Under the pieces are notes generated by a model that saw only the letters and a program-made list of their open reading frames with translations, was not told the DNA's origin and did not search any database. Position numbers and translations under genes: made by a program. A stretch of 64,000 nucleotides of DNA from Diphasiastrum complanatum (lineage: Eukaryota > Streptophyta > Lycopodiopsida > Lycopodiales > Lycopodiaceae): the NCBI GenBank assembly GCA_029204225.1, contig CM055100.1, positions 47,734,395 through 47,798,394 of the forward strand. Direction: 5' to 3'. Positions 24,306 through 36,689 of the stretch are shown here, one piece after another. Every line of letters starts with the position of its first letter. Within the stretch, counting starts at the first letter, position 1.

Positions 24306-25367
24306 GGGGTGGGAGGAGGGATATGTGTCTTATCTCTTCTGTATGGTTCAGTATGAGAGCATATTAACACGTAGCATAACTTTGTTACTATATAGTATAT
24401 TTCTTAGGAACGGAAACTAATCTCAAAATCCTGGGATACTGAATGACCAACATTGATTAGCTAAATAAATACCTGAATTGTTGCCTTCAACTTGAAGCAA
24501 TTTTCCATGCAAGTAAGACTGCTTAGTCATTAAGTATGCTGGATTGAAGCTGCTATCTTCATACCACAAAACATTTAGAAAATGCCATCAAAAGAAAGTA
24601 GTAAAAACAAAGTGATAATGATTTATTATGAATCAAACACGTGATTGCTACAGAGTCAAGCATGGGATATCCAAGCCCCATGAAGATTATGCACCTTGGA
24701 AGTTGGCATGAAGAGGACCCATTTGACATAATTTGGATTTGAAAATGTCTCTGTAACAATTTCACAGATCAACTACAAATGGCTAGAGTTGGGTACCTTG
24801 AACAATTTCTCTCAAATTGTCTCCAACATGTGATTGGAAGGAGTTTAGAGCTGACTATATTCACATCCAGTTCAACTTGCAAACTTGTACACAAATTTTG
24901 CTGTGGTACTAAAACTTGTCAGACCACTATTTGCTTACAACTTCAAGATGAGAATACTTCATCAGCTCAAGGAAGAAGTTGTCTCAAAGATATTGATGTT
25001 TTTTATGCACCTCATAGTAGAGCATCATCAAGAAGTTCATTACTTCATGTATCACGTCGGGTTCTAATATGTGATACCTTTATGTTAGCCTTCTCCAAAT
25101 CTTTGTTGCTGTTGAGGAATATATGCTGACTTCAATCAAAATTCCTGAATTCATAGTCCTACTCACTAATAGCAAACAATATCTCTGTTGCTGTTGAGGA
25201 ACAAATGCCGACTTCAATCAAATTTTCTGAATTCAAAGCCTCAACCACTTATACAAACAAGCCTAATGTCATATGCACAGTCTGCTATCGTCTTTGAGCA
25301 CATGAAATTATAGAAAATCAGTATGAAGAAAAGCTTTGTTACTTTTGTTGGAGCTAAAAAATTTCTC
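24303..25367. other. Intergenic, downstream of the HGPRT gene
   Basis: No gene recognised. An ~83-bp tandem duplication lies at about 25102-25265: CTGTTGCTGTTGAGGAA followed by a TGC(T/C)GACTTCAATCAAA block occurs twice. The part next to 25367 would be the 3' UTR of the minus strand gene. Confidence 0.5.
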
Positions 25368-28300
25368 CTAGCTGTAGATATCTGGCTTCAAGACTCCTAT
25401 GTATGCGAGGTTTCGATAGAGTTCAGCAAAGTCCATTCCATATCCAACCACAAAATTGTCTGAGCACTGTAAAAGTATTCAAACAAGCAATCATTTACCA
25501 TAAGTGTTGTACAGCGCCAGATAAAATAGTCAGCTCTAGTAAAAAAAAATTTAAATTTTTGAATTTTTTTTTGGGGGTTTCGGGTATTCAAAGGGATGCC
25601 TTTGGGGATAAGAGAAAAACAATGAAGTATTGAGAACAAGCCACAAAAGATTAATCCACAGAAAAACCCTTAAATGAATTCACCTCTACAATTGCTCAGA
25701 TTCCAAACAGTCAGCAAAAAGGAATACCAAAGCTTATTGTCTAATAAACTTTCCTTCAAAGGAAATACACATCATTTAAAAACTGCTTAGCAGTTAGAAC
25801 TGAATAAAAATATCAATTTATTTATTGAAAGTGTTTGCATAATCAAGAAAAACAAAAGTTGATTAATAAATCAAACATTACCATTTTATGTTTTGTAATG
25901 TGAGACTAGCTCCTGTGTACAAAGTGAAGAACATTAGAATCTTCAAAATGTAAACCAGACTAGTAGCTACAAATCCAATCTGGACAGTTGTGGCCAGATA
26001 TGCATTGTGCTACTTCAACCAGTTGGCCATTGAGCTGCCCTTGTAGCTACTCTCTGGGCATTTGGTCAGATTCAGTCTGTGAGTTTGTTTTGGCATGCAA
26101 GAAGTACTCACTATTAAAACTTCTGGGAAAAAACTACAAGGAACCAAAAGTATGTATCCGGGACAGAAACTTATGTGTTGGAAAGGACCTGTCACAGATC
26201 CATGAAAGTGGTAAATTCCAACTTTACAGGCCTGAATGAAATTCTTATGGGTAGTATCTAAGTACTTTTTCATTAATTTTTTAATAGTGTTTCCAGCAGT
26301 ACGTTAGGACCAGATTCAGTAGAATCGAGTCTGCACCGAACATAGACTGAGCTGATGCTTATCTAGGATGTGAAGCCATCATACATGTCTTTAAGGGATC
26401 TTATTGTCTTCTCAGGTTTATCCTTAGCATAAATGAAAAAGGTCAAGGTTATTGAAATAAGGAGGTTCCTATCTTGTCCCTTATAGTCTTGCATGGAACA
26501 GAAGCATCTAAGTATGTATGCAGTCAAATATTCTTGTAAGCTTTTGTCATAGTTGGCATTATCATATAAAAACAAAATACTCAGTTTGAGAATCCAACAT
26601 ACCTCAAAGCCTCTATAGAATCTGCTGCCTTCGCTGAGCTGCAGAGGAATAACTCTTCTGGAAATTTTGTCAAGGAGTGCACAGACAGAAACTGATGCCG
26701 GCTCCTTTGTAGCAAGATGTTTTACAAGCTTAGATAATGTGATCCCAGTGTCAATAATGTCCTCAACCTGGGTGATCAATATACAACATCAACAGGAGAT
26801 AGCACAAAACCATGGGAGTTGATTTTTTGCTAACTACTGAAGAACAAGTTGATTTTTTGCTAACTACTGAAGAACAGCAGATAATCCTTACCTAAATAAT
26901 ATATGGGTGTACCGTCTAGAAGCTGTTTTCTTATCTACCTTTTACATAAGCATACACATTGCACTTAGATCAGGGTCTTGCATTTATTCAAATTGAAGGG
27001 ACAAAAAAGCGCAAGTTGCTTGCTGGCTTATCTATGAAGACAATCGTATAATACACAATCTAAAGATCCATATTGAGATGTAACGTGCTAAAAACATCAC
27101 TGGAAAGGATACAATAAAGTTCAGCACTGCCATTCAAGAAAAGCAAATCTTATCACCACCACTTAACAAAGAGGGAACTAGCAACAAAATCATCTTTATT
27201 GCTAGCAACTATTGGAATACTATGTACAATGACCTAGCATTGCGACATGCTTTAAGAAGCTCTGTTTTAACATAAGAGCCATCATCAAGGAGAAACAAGA
27301 TTGAAAATTGCTAACTTAAAAGCTACTCAAAGAAGTGGAATTGATTTACTAGAAAAATGTAGTTGTGATTGTTGCTTTAGTACAGCTTCAATTGAACCAA
27401 ACAAATAGTTTCGCCTTAAAGGTGAAATATTTGGTCATTCGTAAATGTGCAACTCACAGATTTCTAGATTCTCATTTGGTGCACAAGGTAAGGGTTCAAC
27501 GGGATCATCATCATGTGTTGCGATTGGCTTTTGGAACGGATACGGAGATTTGGGATTCCCAATTTCCCAACTTTAGAGCTGAATAAATTGCAGGACCATT
27601 GAGAGTTGCAAGAATGTCGTATAAGGTGGAGTGATGTGCTTGGAACCCAACTTGTCCAATAGCCTGTAGCTGATGAGACTTTGCCTCCCTAATTACAACT
27701 ACTCTATAGAATAGAACCATAAAGCTTAGCCAGAACATGTCCAATCACGATGGTGTGATAGCTTTCCGGCCAGATAGGGTCACCATCCTTGTGGAGGGGG
27801 TGTATGGCATTCGTGCACCAAGGAGGAAAGCAAATAGTGATTGCAATATTAAGGAGTGAGGCAATGATAGGTGATAGGATATTGGTCACATGTATCAAAA
27901 GCTCAGCTTCGAGATCCTCAATATCTCTAGCCTGGTTATGTTTCAGCTGATCAATAGGTATCTCCATCCACAATGAAATCTCGTAGGTCTCCTATTGTGT
28001 TGCTAAAGAATGTATCTGTCATGTAGTTAATTTCTTGTAAATGTTGAAATGGCTCACACCGGCCTATGGTGTTTTATAAGAAAATGTAAAGAGCAGGTTT
28101 TGGTTAACTTGTTGACCTGCTTGTATTGGTAGAGGGTATTGACCTCCTAAAAAGTAGGAGTTGACCAGTCAACAGGACACATGTCGTGTGCTCACTGGGA
28201 CACCTGGTCCAATGTATGAGTGACACATGTCGGAAAGTCCTACTCACTTGCCTATGTGTCAGGGTACTGCCAAGTGGTGAGTGTTGGCTGTGCATGGAGT

Positions 28301-30778
28301 ACGCCATGTGTTGACGATAGGATAAGCCACGGTCAAGTGGGTGCTTGAGGTAGGAGAGTGTGGGAGCTTAAGGGGGAGAGCCTCTTAAATATGCCTCATC
28401 TTTCTGCTATGCAGCAGGTGGCTAGGAGGAGACTTAGCAACAGTGCTCTTGTGTGTTTATGCTAGTATCTTGAAATGTACTTTTAGGAGCAATCAATAAA
28501 GTGGATATTTGGCGCCTACTTTGGTGTGCTTTAGGTTTGATTTAGATAGCTTTGTGAGATTTGGATTTATGCTAGTATCTTGATATGCACTTTCAAGAGA
28601 AATCATTAGTGGATATTTGGTGCCTACTTTGGTGTGCTTTGGGTTTGATTTAGATAGCTTTGTGAGAGTATCCCATTATAGATAATAGTTCCAAAATTTT
28701 ATCCTGGGTTGATTTAGATAGCTTTGTGAGAGTATCCCATCATAGATAACAGTGCCAAAATTTTACTGCGGTTCAAAGTTCAAGTTGCGATCCATGGAGA
28801 TTATGATTAATAGCTAGCGGACCTTCTTTCTAGCGACATAAAATGGCTGAGGATCTAGCAATGGCTGCTCCCAGGAGATTCCTACACAACAGCAATGACC
28901 TCTTCTCTAGCAATGGTAGATGGCAGCTGATTTAGAATAGGTGGTTGCTCAGTGATGGATACTGCTCCAACAGCAATGGCTACTAGAAGTTCCAACACCT
29001 TTTGCAGAGTCCATGTCACTAATGCAGAGTCATTATCACTGTGTAATGCACCTTTTACCATCTTAAGCTCCTTGAAAGCCTAGTGAATGAATCATGTAGA
29101 ATCTACATCTTCCAACTATAGAAATAGTGTGAAACATATCCACCTCTTCACATTGTGATATACTCCCTCATAGACAGCAGAATAGACTTTAGGGCAGCTA
29201 ATGGCAAGAGCATTTTATCAAAGCCAAATTGTTTTAGCTGATTGTTCAAAATTCAAATTATGCTTGGCTGATATTGCTATGTGGCACACAAGCAGAGATC
29301 CAATAAGGGGGATGGATGGTTTAGAAAATAGTTAAAGCATTGCTAAATGTATCAACTCCATACACAAATACCTAGTTGGTTGATAAACTGCCTCAAGTCG
29401 AACACTTGGCAGGTTGATTTATCAAGCTGTCAACTAGCAGAACAATAACTACAAGGAGACCAATCAAGGGCATCTCCACTTCTACTTCTAACTGATCAAC
29501 ATGACCGTCAAACAACATCTTAACATGAAAACAGTATAACTCCTCTTGGGCACTCTTTTCTTGTCTAGTGCTAATTAAACCGAAAAATGAAGTAGATGAA
29601 CCAAATCTTACCAAAATGAAAGTGAAAATTTTACAACCAACAGTTGACACTCACATAATACCGGCATACCTTAGTATATATCTTTTGAAGTATAGTTGTA
29701 TAACTGCAAGAGGAATCCGATAAGTTTTCAGGCCAACATACCATAGAATACCATTCCAACCGACACCAACTAATGAGCTTGAAGAAACTAGAAGTTGTAA
29801 ACTTTAGGTAAAAGTTCAATTTTTTGTGCATTAAGCAGCTGGAGGGCAGTGTTCAATAGGATCTGAGGTCTTTCCTAATCAACGCTCAACAGTTGCAATG
29901 CTCTTTAACTTAAGAGCTCTGAATCTACAATGAAATCGAACTAAAATCGTTAAAATAGATCTAAATGCCAACTGTTCACATCAACGATTGAATCTCAACT
30001 ATTAGGAATATGTGATTCTGTCAAAATAAAGAATTTAAAAGGTTGATACTAAATTGGCTATGATGGATACCAGACAACATTTTGAGGGTGGAACTCTATG
30101 AGAGAGACAGAGAGAGTACCACAAGAACATGTTTGTCTTTGATGCTAATTTTGACATCTGTAGATATAGTTGCAACTCCACTTGACTGAGTTTGATTACC
30201 GTACGACTGCACGCGTACAAAATCCACCAGCACAGGAATTGAAAGCTTTCGCATAAGGTCCGCCAAAAACATCACCGCACCGGTCGCCACCTGTTTGTTA
30301 CCACCGAATGCAATGTCAATTTAAGCTACGTCAATAGAATGAGTCAAACCAAATAGTGATCCACATTTAGAACAAAATTCAAATAGAGAAACAAAGAAAG
30401 CTAATCCGCATAGCGGAATACTGTGCTTCAAAAAACGCAACACTGGTTCGCAACCCTCAATTAAGGTGAAATATGTGCACCAACTTTTACATTCAGGGGC
30501 AGTGAAGCACTGAAGCAATCCTGCCTCGCATATTATTTATCCAGCAGAAAAATGGATGAACAATTAATTGTCTTGGATGCAAGATTTAGTAGTAGTGAGA
30601 AACCTACACCAATCAACACTATCGGAATGCCAGAATAATCTCGAGATATTTCGGCCCCCAGTTCTGCGACCCGTTTTTCAATGTCCGCGGCAGTCCATAG
30701 AACACACTCAATATCCTCGTCCTGGTTATAGGCCTTTTTCGGTTCCTGCTCTTGAAGCTTGTCGGCGGTGGCTGCCAT
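25368..30778 (-). CDS. HGPT: Hypoxanthine-guanine phosphoribosyltransferase, complete, four exons
   Basis: The enzyme salvages hypoxanthine and guanine to IMP and GMP using PRPP. The minus strand exons are 30778-30608, 30290-30120, 26767-26603 and 25466-25368, all joined in phase 0 with GT/AG introns of 317, 3352 and 1136 bp. They encode 57+57+55+32 = 201 residues, a normal length. The start [20 protein letters not shown] is followed by [29 protein letters not shown], the flexible-loop [16 protein letters not shown], the PRPP-loop signature [13 protein letters not shown], base-binding LLDKISRR, then [20 protein letters not shown] and the stop. No transit peptide is obvious, so it is probably cytosolic. 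Intron 2 carries a LINE remnant and tandem repeats, but no coding damage is seen. Confidence 0.93.
26818..26877 (-). repeat. 30-bp tandem duplication in HGPRT intron 2
   Basis: GTTGATTTTTTGCTAACTAC plus ten further bases occurs twice in succession, at 26818 and 26848, about 50 bp inside the intron from the third exon. Confidence 0.9.
27511..27975 (-). pseudogene. LINE reverse transcriptase remnant in HGPRT intron 2
   Basis: The minus strand reads [20 protein letters not shown] then [20 protein letters not shown] and YGSIL. After a frameshift near 27730 it continues with [20 protein letters not shown] and TLYDILATL. This is the non-LTR RT start (P..W..A.I.P..K.GD...P.NYR.I.....LAKLY...L...L.......Q.GFR..HST.D). 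Only the first RT blocks remain. It lies in the same orientation as the host gene. Confidence 0.8.
28000..28760. repeat. Tandem repeats in HGPRT intron 2
   Basis: A 110-bp block starting TTTATGCTAGTATCTTGA occurs at 28456 and 28566. The 3' part of that block, starting GATTTAGATAGCTTTGTGAG, is followed by a 64-bp unit that repeats (about 28645 and 28709). The preceding 28000-28450 has LTR-like features (TTAAATATGC box, AATCAATAAAG) but no defined border. Confidence 0.7.
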
Positions 30779-31189
30779 TGCTTTGAAACGTAATTTTTTA
30801 TCTGAAAACCGAACTTTGAGCCAATAATTGTTTTCTCGCTATAAAAGCCGTCAATGGTGCTTCAGAGAGCTTGCTTGTGCTGACTACGTCCGTGTGCTGC
30901 TGCAGGAAACTTTTGAAGGTAATATAAGAGCAGCTATTTTTAGAGCTTGTATGCAGTCCTCGTCCACAAATTGCATGTATTTGACAAGAAATATATTGCT
31001 GAGGCAACAATGAATGCGTGCTACAAACTCATCCAACACTCCTCTGATAAAATCAAATAAGACATGGATTGCTTTCAAAACTCAACTAAACCTCCAAATA
31101 CTACTACAAAACACGAATGATGATAATATTAAATAAAAAGTTTATAGATATCAGAAATGGACCGAAAAACTTCCTACAGAAAGATAATA
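30779..31189. other. Upstream region of the HGPRT gene
   Basis: This contains the presumptive promoter and 5' UTR of the HGPRT gene. A TATAAAAG box lies at about 30840 on the + strand. Overlapping open frames on the minus strand (30798-31078) have no recognisable motif. They may be exons of the gene starting at 31678, but no splice pattern joins them in frame. Confidence 0.4.
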
Positions 31190-31678
31190 AATACCTCTAT
31201 TACAGCAAAAACCTGGCAAGAATTCCCAGATGCTCCGTTCCGAAGAAGCAGGACTCGAATCAGGAAACCTTCCTCTGTAAGTAAGCATTCAACATCCAAG
31301 AAATTTATATCAAAATATAGAGCCTGCACAGACGGTTTCAGAAATCACGTCAGAAGAATCATAAATATTAGTTTCAGAGATTGTTATGTAACGAAAATTG
31401 CAGCAATCCGCTCGATCCAGCATTCCATCTTCTATCGAATGGATCTTGAAATAATATTATCAGAAGAATCACATAAAAATCAAAGCTCGATCCCCACTAT
31501 TGCGTGTCACCTGCAATTTGAAAGGATGACGCTTTTCAAGCTTTTCATCGATACTTCGGCGCTCTTGTTTGGTGTCGCGCTTGAAGCCTTTGCAGGGCTC
31601 GGGTGACAATCGCCCTTCAACCAAACAACGGTGAAGGTTTATAAGGACGCCTTTCAATCTGAAGACACCCCACCCCAT
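31190..31678 (-). CDS. Possible gene of unknown function, first two exons
   Basis: On the minus strand a frame starts MGWGVFRLKGVLINLHRCLV at 31678 and runs to HPFKLQ, ending at a GCAG|GTGACA donor near 31512. A second segment, 31327-31190, begins after a GTGCAG acceptor and reads ALYFDINFLDVECLLTEEGF, LIRVLLLRNGASGNSCQVFA and VIE before a possible donor (GAG|GTATTT). The two join in phase 0. The second segment looks like real protein. I do not recognise the family and could not find the following exon in frame. A TATAAAC box lies close to the proposed start, so part of the first segment may be 5' UTR. Confidence 0.35.
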
Positions 31679-31849
31679 CTCGTCATTTTGAAGAGCACTG
31701 ATCCAATTTCAACGCAATGGCACATCTATAGAAATAGCCATTCAAAAATTCCTAGCCAATTAAGTCGACACGTGGCTAGCATCGAAGTGGCAGCCTAAAA
31801 ATATAAGGTCCAGATCCCTTGAATGACCTGTAACCGAAAGAAACACCTT

Positions 31850-32085
31850 GGTGGGCGGAAGACTTGGTCCCCCCCTGCCAGATTATATGGGCTTGGCGGC
31901 TGGCCTTGCAACTAATGCCAGGGTTTAGGGTTTAATGTAAGGGGGAAGGCCCAAGCGCGGGGGCCTTCCGGGTTTTATAATGTAAGGGCGAAGGCCCGAG
32001 GGCGGGGGCCTTCCAGGTTTTGAGGCACCTGAGGGCGCCTCCAAACCCAGAAGGCCCCGCCCTTGGGCCTTCCCTAACTGCACGT
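31850..32085. repeat. GC-rich direct and inverted repeats
   Basis: GTAAGGGNGAAGGCCC...GGGGGCCTTCC occurs twice in direct order (31938-31980 and 31982-32020). The strand then folds back with GGCCCCGCCCTTGGGCCTTCCC near 32053-32074. Two TTTAGGG-like units sit just before, near 31923-31935. No coding region. Confidence 0.75.
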
Positions 32086-32856
32086 TTTTTTTTTAACCTT
32101 TTTTTTATTTTATAAAGTCAACTTTTCAAAAATAGTAATTTTGGATTTGTTTGCCTTTCTAAAAATAGCAAGTACATCTTACATTTTTGTAAGGTGATTT
32201 TTAAGCTTTTTAAAAATAATAAATGTACTTTACAAATGTGTAAGGTATTTATTGCCAAAAGTACAAAATTATGTTATTTAAGACAACTTTTAAATGAACT
32301 GCAAAAAAGACTGCATGTATTTACATAGAGGGTAAAGGTACTTAATACTCTCTATTTTAAACCCTATTTGGCATAAAGGCCCTCGAGTGGACTTGGACTT
32401 TACCTTGTACAATATACGTTCCCATTAGTCGCCAATAGGCACCAAGCTAGACAAAAAACATCGGTTTGTTACTAGCTTATTAAAAATACATTGAACCCTC
32501 TATATATGTTAACCCTAGCTAGTAGTTGATTTTTGGCTACTCTTCCTTGATCCAAGGCTTGTGGCTTACCGTGTGTTCTTTGTGTCAATTTAGACTGGTA
32601 GTGTTTGTAGCTTTGTTGGCCTGCCGACATGAATGCTCAATCTTCATATTGGTGTGTTGAAGATCAAAAGGTGACTGCTGCTGCTTTCACTTGAATTTAT
32701 GGAACAACTAGCCACCTACGAAGCTGGAAATCAGCTCCTACCTCTGTCCTCTTGTAAACAGTGAACCCTCTATATATGTTACTTCTATATATGTTAACCC
32801 TAGCTAGTAGTTAATTTTTGCGTACTCCCAAGGATTTTACAGAATAAAAATAACTA
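32086..32856. other. Unassigned DNA with a diverged direct repeat
   Basis: CCCTCTATATATGTTAACCC with TAGCTAGTAGTT following occurs at about 32495 and again near 32765-32815, the second copy carrying a 17-bp internal repeat. It is probably transposon-derived. No gene recognised. Confidence 0.5.
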
Positions 32857-34971
32857 TCTATATTATATAAAATAATAGTGCTTTGCAGGCAGCTCACTAT
32901 GCCCACTAACGCGTGACGGGCAATGTGAGCTGCCGGGAAACGCTCTTTTTTTTTAATTTCTTTCCCTCCCTCACGCTGCCCAAGCGAGAATTCTATGCGT
33001 ACTATCTATTATTATATACTAAAACAAACCCGCTCTGTTCAAAAACGTTCCTTAGAAATGCCAACTGCGCTTCAGCCTGAGCTATGGCGCTCGAGCCGAG
33101 CGCTAATGATCGGAGGTGGCATAGGCCAAATCACGCTTCCTGCTGATCGGATTTGCTTTCTGGTTTCGATGATTGATGGAGATTGGGGAATGAGATTGGG
33201 TTACTGGTCCGCGGTCGCTTCAGAGGTGTAATACTCGCAGAACCAGCACAAGCCCTGAGCGATATTTCGAGGGAAGCATACTGCCAGTGCTTTGCTCTTG
33301 TGCGTGCACGTTGTGGCTTGCCTGGTAAGTCTCATTCTAGAATTTTGTTTTTTCAGGGAAGCTTTGCTGGTGTGGTTGCGTTTAGGCACTCTCCTGGTGA
33401 TTCCATTTCACAAAAGCTCTCTTCCAATGTGGATCGCATTTCCGAGGCAGAAATTGGCTTAAAGTTCCCCTATGTTCCTGCTAAAGCAACCGACGACACT
33501 ACACCTGAGAAGCTGCCCCTCGATTCAAAGCTTACAGTGCCACCAGTGAAGAGCAGTAGGGTTCACGTCGGGAGGCATGAGATGATTGGGCCATGGCCTC
33601 GCCCCAATCCATTAGAAGTAGCAGTCACACATGCATTACTGCAATGGGTGCAACAAGAGCAACGATGCTCACTACAATCTACGGAAATCATAGTCTCAAC
33701 AAAAAATCTAAACTAATGTGAAATTTTTTTTGAAAAATTCTGGCCGCTCGCCCAAGTGGGCAGGCAAACTTGCTCACGATACAGAGTTTCTGTCCTTTGT
33801 GTGCTTCGTTGGGACAATCGTTGCAGTTTGAGAATTGTTGCGTTTTGAATTGTTGTGGCAAATGCACCAAAGCGACTTCTCGTGCCAATTCTTGGTTCGG
33901 AATAGTTGGAATGGTCTCCTTCCAATTTTGTGGCCATAAAGGACATCTTTCAATATAGATCATAGGTAAAAAAAATTGGCCTTGTACCTTTAATGAGCAT
34001 GAGGGTCAATTATCTTTCTTTTATTATTTTTCGGTGTGTTAGTTAAACTTTGTTTCTTTTTTATGTTAGTTATAAATAGTGTGTGTGGCCGATAGTGTGA
34101 TAAATAAGATCGATGTTTAGATCTTCTGATATTTATAATATTAGGCGCTCTTTCTCTTTCGGTAGAGGCATGCTGTTCATTGTGGACGCAAGATCCAAAA
34201 ATTGATAGACGATGATTGTGTGGACGATTGGCAGGCTTATTTTTATGTTTTTGTCATACAAGCGTACTCTACAGACTCTGTGAGGCATGGGGATGGCGTT
34301 CGAGCCTCAGTGCACTGCGGGTGTTCGCGAGGAGCCTCGCATCCACAAACAAGATTTCGGTATGAGAATCTTTATTTTGTTTTGCATTTGCGACAAGATT
34401 TTAGCATTGCGACTTTTGATTTTGTTTTGCATCCGCAAACAAGATTTCAGTGCTACGAATTTGTATTCTGTTTTGCATTTGAGAACAAGATTTTGGTATG
34501 AGAATCTCTGTTCTATTTAGCATTTGAGAACAAGATTGATGTACTGAGAATCTTTATTCTATGTTGTACATGCAAACAAAATCTCAACAATGAGAATCTT
34601 TATTCTATATTGCTTTTGCAACAAGACTACAAACTTTTGTTTTCTATTTCACTACTGAGAATCTTTATTCTATTTTACATTTGCAAACAAGATTTTGTTA
34701 CGGTAATCTTTCTTCTAATTTGCATATATGATATGAGAACAAGATACTGGTAGCATTGAGAGTCTTTATTCCCTTTTCATATGTGAACTAAGATATTGGT
34801 ATGCCAATCTTTATCTATATCATATAAAACATTAGTGTTACATTGCTCCAAGAATGGTCTAACTACGCAGCAGGGGGAAGAGCATACCCAAATTTTTGGT
34901 CAAAACAAGCTTGAAGAGAAAACTATGAGTAGCACAACTCTACACTAAATTTGACGAGCACCCTTCGCTAG
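32857..34971 (+). mobile_element. Nested Helitron-like elements with captured sequence
   Basis: Three sites show Helitron-type 5' ends, each directly after an A: TCTATATTATATAAAATAAT at 32857, TCTATTATTATATACTAAAA at 33005 and TCTATATCATATAAAACATT at 34814. A candidate 3' end, CTAG followed by T, lies at 34968-34971. Helitrons start with TC, end CTRR and insert between A and T. Between them, 33040-33716 is less AT-rich and carries a frame (starting MGNEIGLLVRGRFRGVILAE at 33183) that resembles a captured gene fragment, with a GTAAGT...TTTTTTCAG intron-like piece at 33325-33357. No rolling-circle Rep is inside, so the copies are non-autonomous. Pairing of the ends is inferred. Confidence 0.55.
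34350..34805 (+). repeat. Degenerate minisatellite, unit about 50-56 bp
   Basis: The pattern ACAAGATTTTGGTATGAGAA then TCTTTATTCTATTTTGCATTTG recurs eight or nine times with point changes and small indels. It ends just before the Helitron-like 5' end at 34814. Confidence 0.8.
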
Positions 34972-36680
34972 TTATTTGTTAACAGAATTTACTCCCGCCT
35001 TCAAGAAATTGACTTGGTTAAATGTTATTTTACAAATAGGGGGGGCTATGTCCAACAATTCTGGTTTTTAGAGCACATTTCTTTTAGGGTATTCTGCTAG
35101 CCCATGCCCCAGCCATCAGATGCAGGATTCCCTCCGTAAATCTTTGCATTCTTTATTTGATTCCTTGGATATATGTTCCCTTGAAATATGTTAATTTTTT
35201 TTTCTCACCCTGTTTATCAGTTATAGTGTTAACCCTACCTACAAAGTTCAAACATGAGCAACTTAAAACAGGGAATTTTTTAATACTAGATCATGGGTTG
35301 TATTAAAAATAAGGTATTAAAAATAAGGTACTCTCTTGACAATGAAAAACAAGGGAATTGTGGCGAGTCATAGGGCCTTACCTTTGCAATATGTGTTAAT
35401 GTGCACTTTATTAAAGTTTTTGGAATACAATAAATGAAAGCATGGAATTGCACATTTTAATAAAGATAACAGATCATAGGCTTAAAGCGAATGTTATGAT
35501 AACGATATTGATTTTTGTTAATCACGTGTAATATATTGGCGAATAATTTGACCAATATGCATATGTAGATCCAGATAAATTTTTTGAATTTTGTATCCAA
35601 TTGTGTATCATATACATTGTGTAGTAGTTTGGGTTTTATAGCATGTTGATTGATGATTATGGGTTTGTATAGCTATGTGTTGTATATTGAGCTTTTCACT
35701 ATCACATGAAAAGTACATAATAATAAACTGTGCGCTTTTGGTCTCAGATTGTGTACTATGGTCAGTGCATCGATAAGCCATTATAATCCATGCTCATATT
35801 GACTGCAAGAATTTTGTAACAAAAAAATAATCTTCAATCTTCCCAAAATGTTTGTCTTTTTAATAGCAATGTGTGTAGTGCACCAATTTTCATGGTATAG
35901 TAACTTGCACAAGTTGTTGGATCGTGTCTAATTAGGCTTATGAATAATTCATTTTCACTTTTATAAGCATTGCATTGCAAAATGTCTGAATTTGAATTTT
36001 GTAAGCAACACGCATTTGTATTTTGCAAAAGATAATGTTATGAAAAATGTTGGTCGGTCTAGTTGTCGCTCATTGCAAAGATATTTGTACATGGTTTGTG
36101 TCTATAATCAAGCGTTGTGTGTTAAATCTCAATATCCCATATTAGAATTAAGTATTTGTTCCTCATTTGTATCATGAATTACATCTTTTGTTGTTAGTTT
36201 TTTAATTTTCAAGCGTACATTTTTCAATCTTATCTAGATGGAACTAAGCACTTGGTGAATGAGTGTTTTGATTGTTTTAAAAAACAAGTTTGTCGTATGT
36301 TGTGTAAAATTACATTTGTGATGTAGTAATTCCCATCTTGCAATATGCTGATATGTATATTTATTAGAAATATGCATCATACGCGAAGTTCCAAAATATA
36401 AAGTTGGGTAATTAAGATCTTCAGCGTATGTATTTTGAAATATTCTAATAAACCCTTACAAGGAGCAACAATTTTCATAATCAACAACATATTCATTACT
36501 TTAAAATGGATGTACTAGCTTATCATCCTTCGTCCCTTCTTCATCATTAGTTTCATGTTCTTTAGATTCATCTATGTTTGATGAATATGAACGTTAAACA
36601 TTGTTGTCAAAGTGTGTTTTTCATGAATGATTGATTTGAATTTCTAGTTTTTGGTGTAATTGTGTTTCGAAAAGATCAAT
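34972..36680. other. Intergenic, AT-rich, no gene recognised
   Basis: Only short chance frames were seen. It is probably old transposon sequence, perhaps part of the Helitron whose Rep fragment lies just beyond. Confidence 0.45.
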
Positions 36681-36689
36681 GAGAGCATC

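Noticed and set aside
24161-24367. Open frame with Cys-Val and Arg-Glu repeats
   Set aside because: It is a translation of the (GT)n(GA)n microsatellite.
31920-31936. Interstitial telomere repeat
   Set aside because: Only about two TTTAGGG-like units; too short to claim more than a telo-box-like motif.
33183-33716. 177-codon open frame as a genuine gene
   Set aside because: It lies between Helitron-type ends, contains an intron-like piece too short to splice (about 33 bp) and has no recognisable domain; treated as captured sequence.
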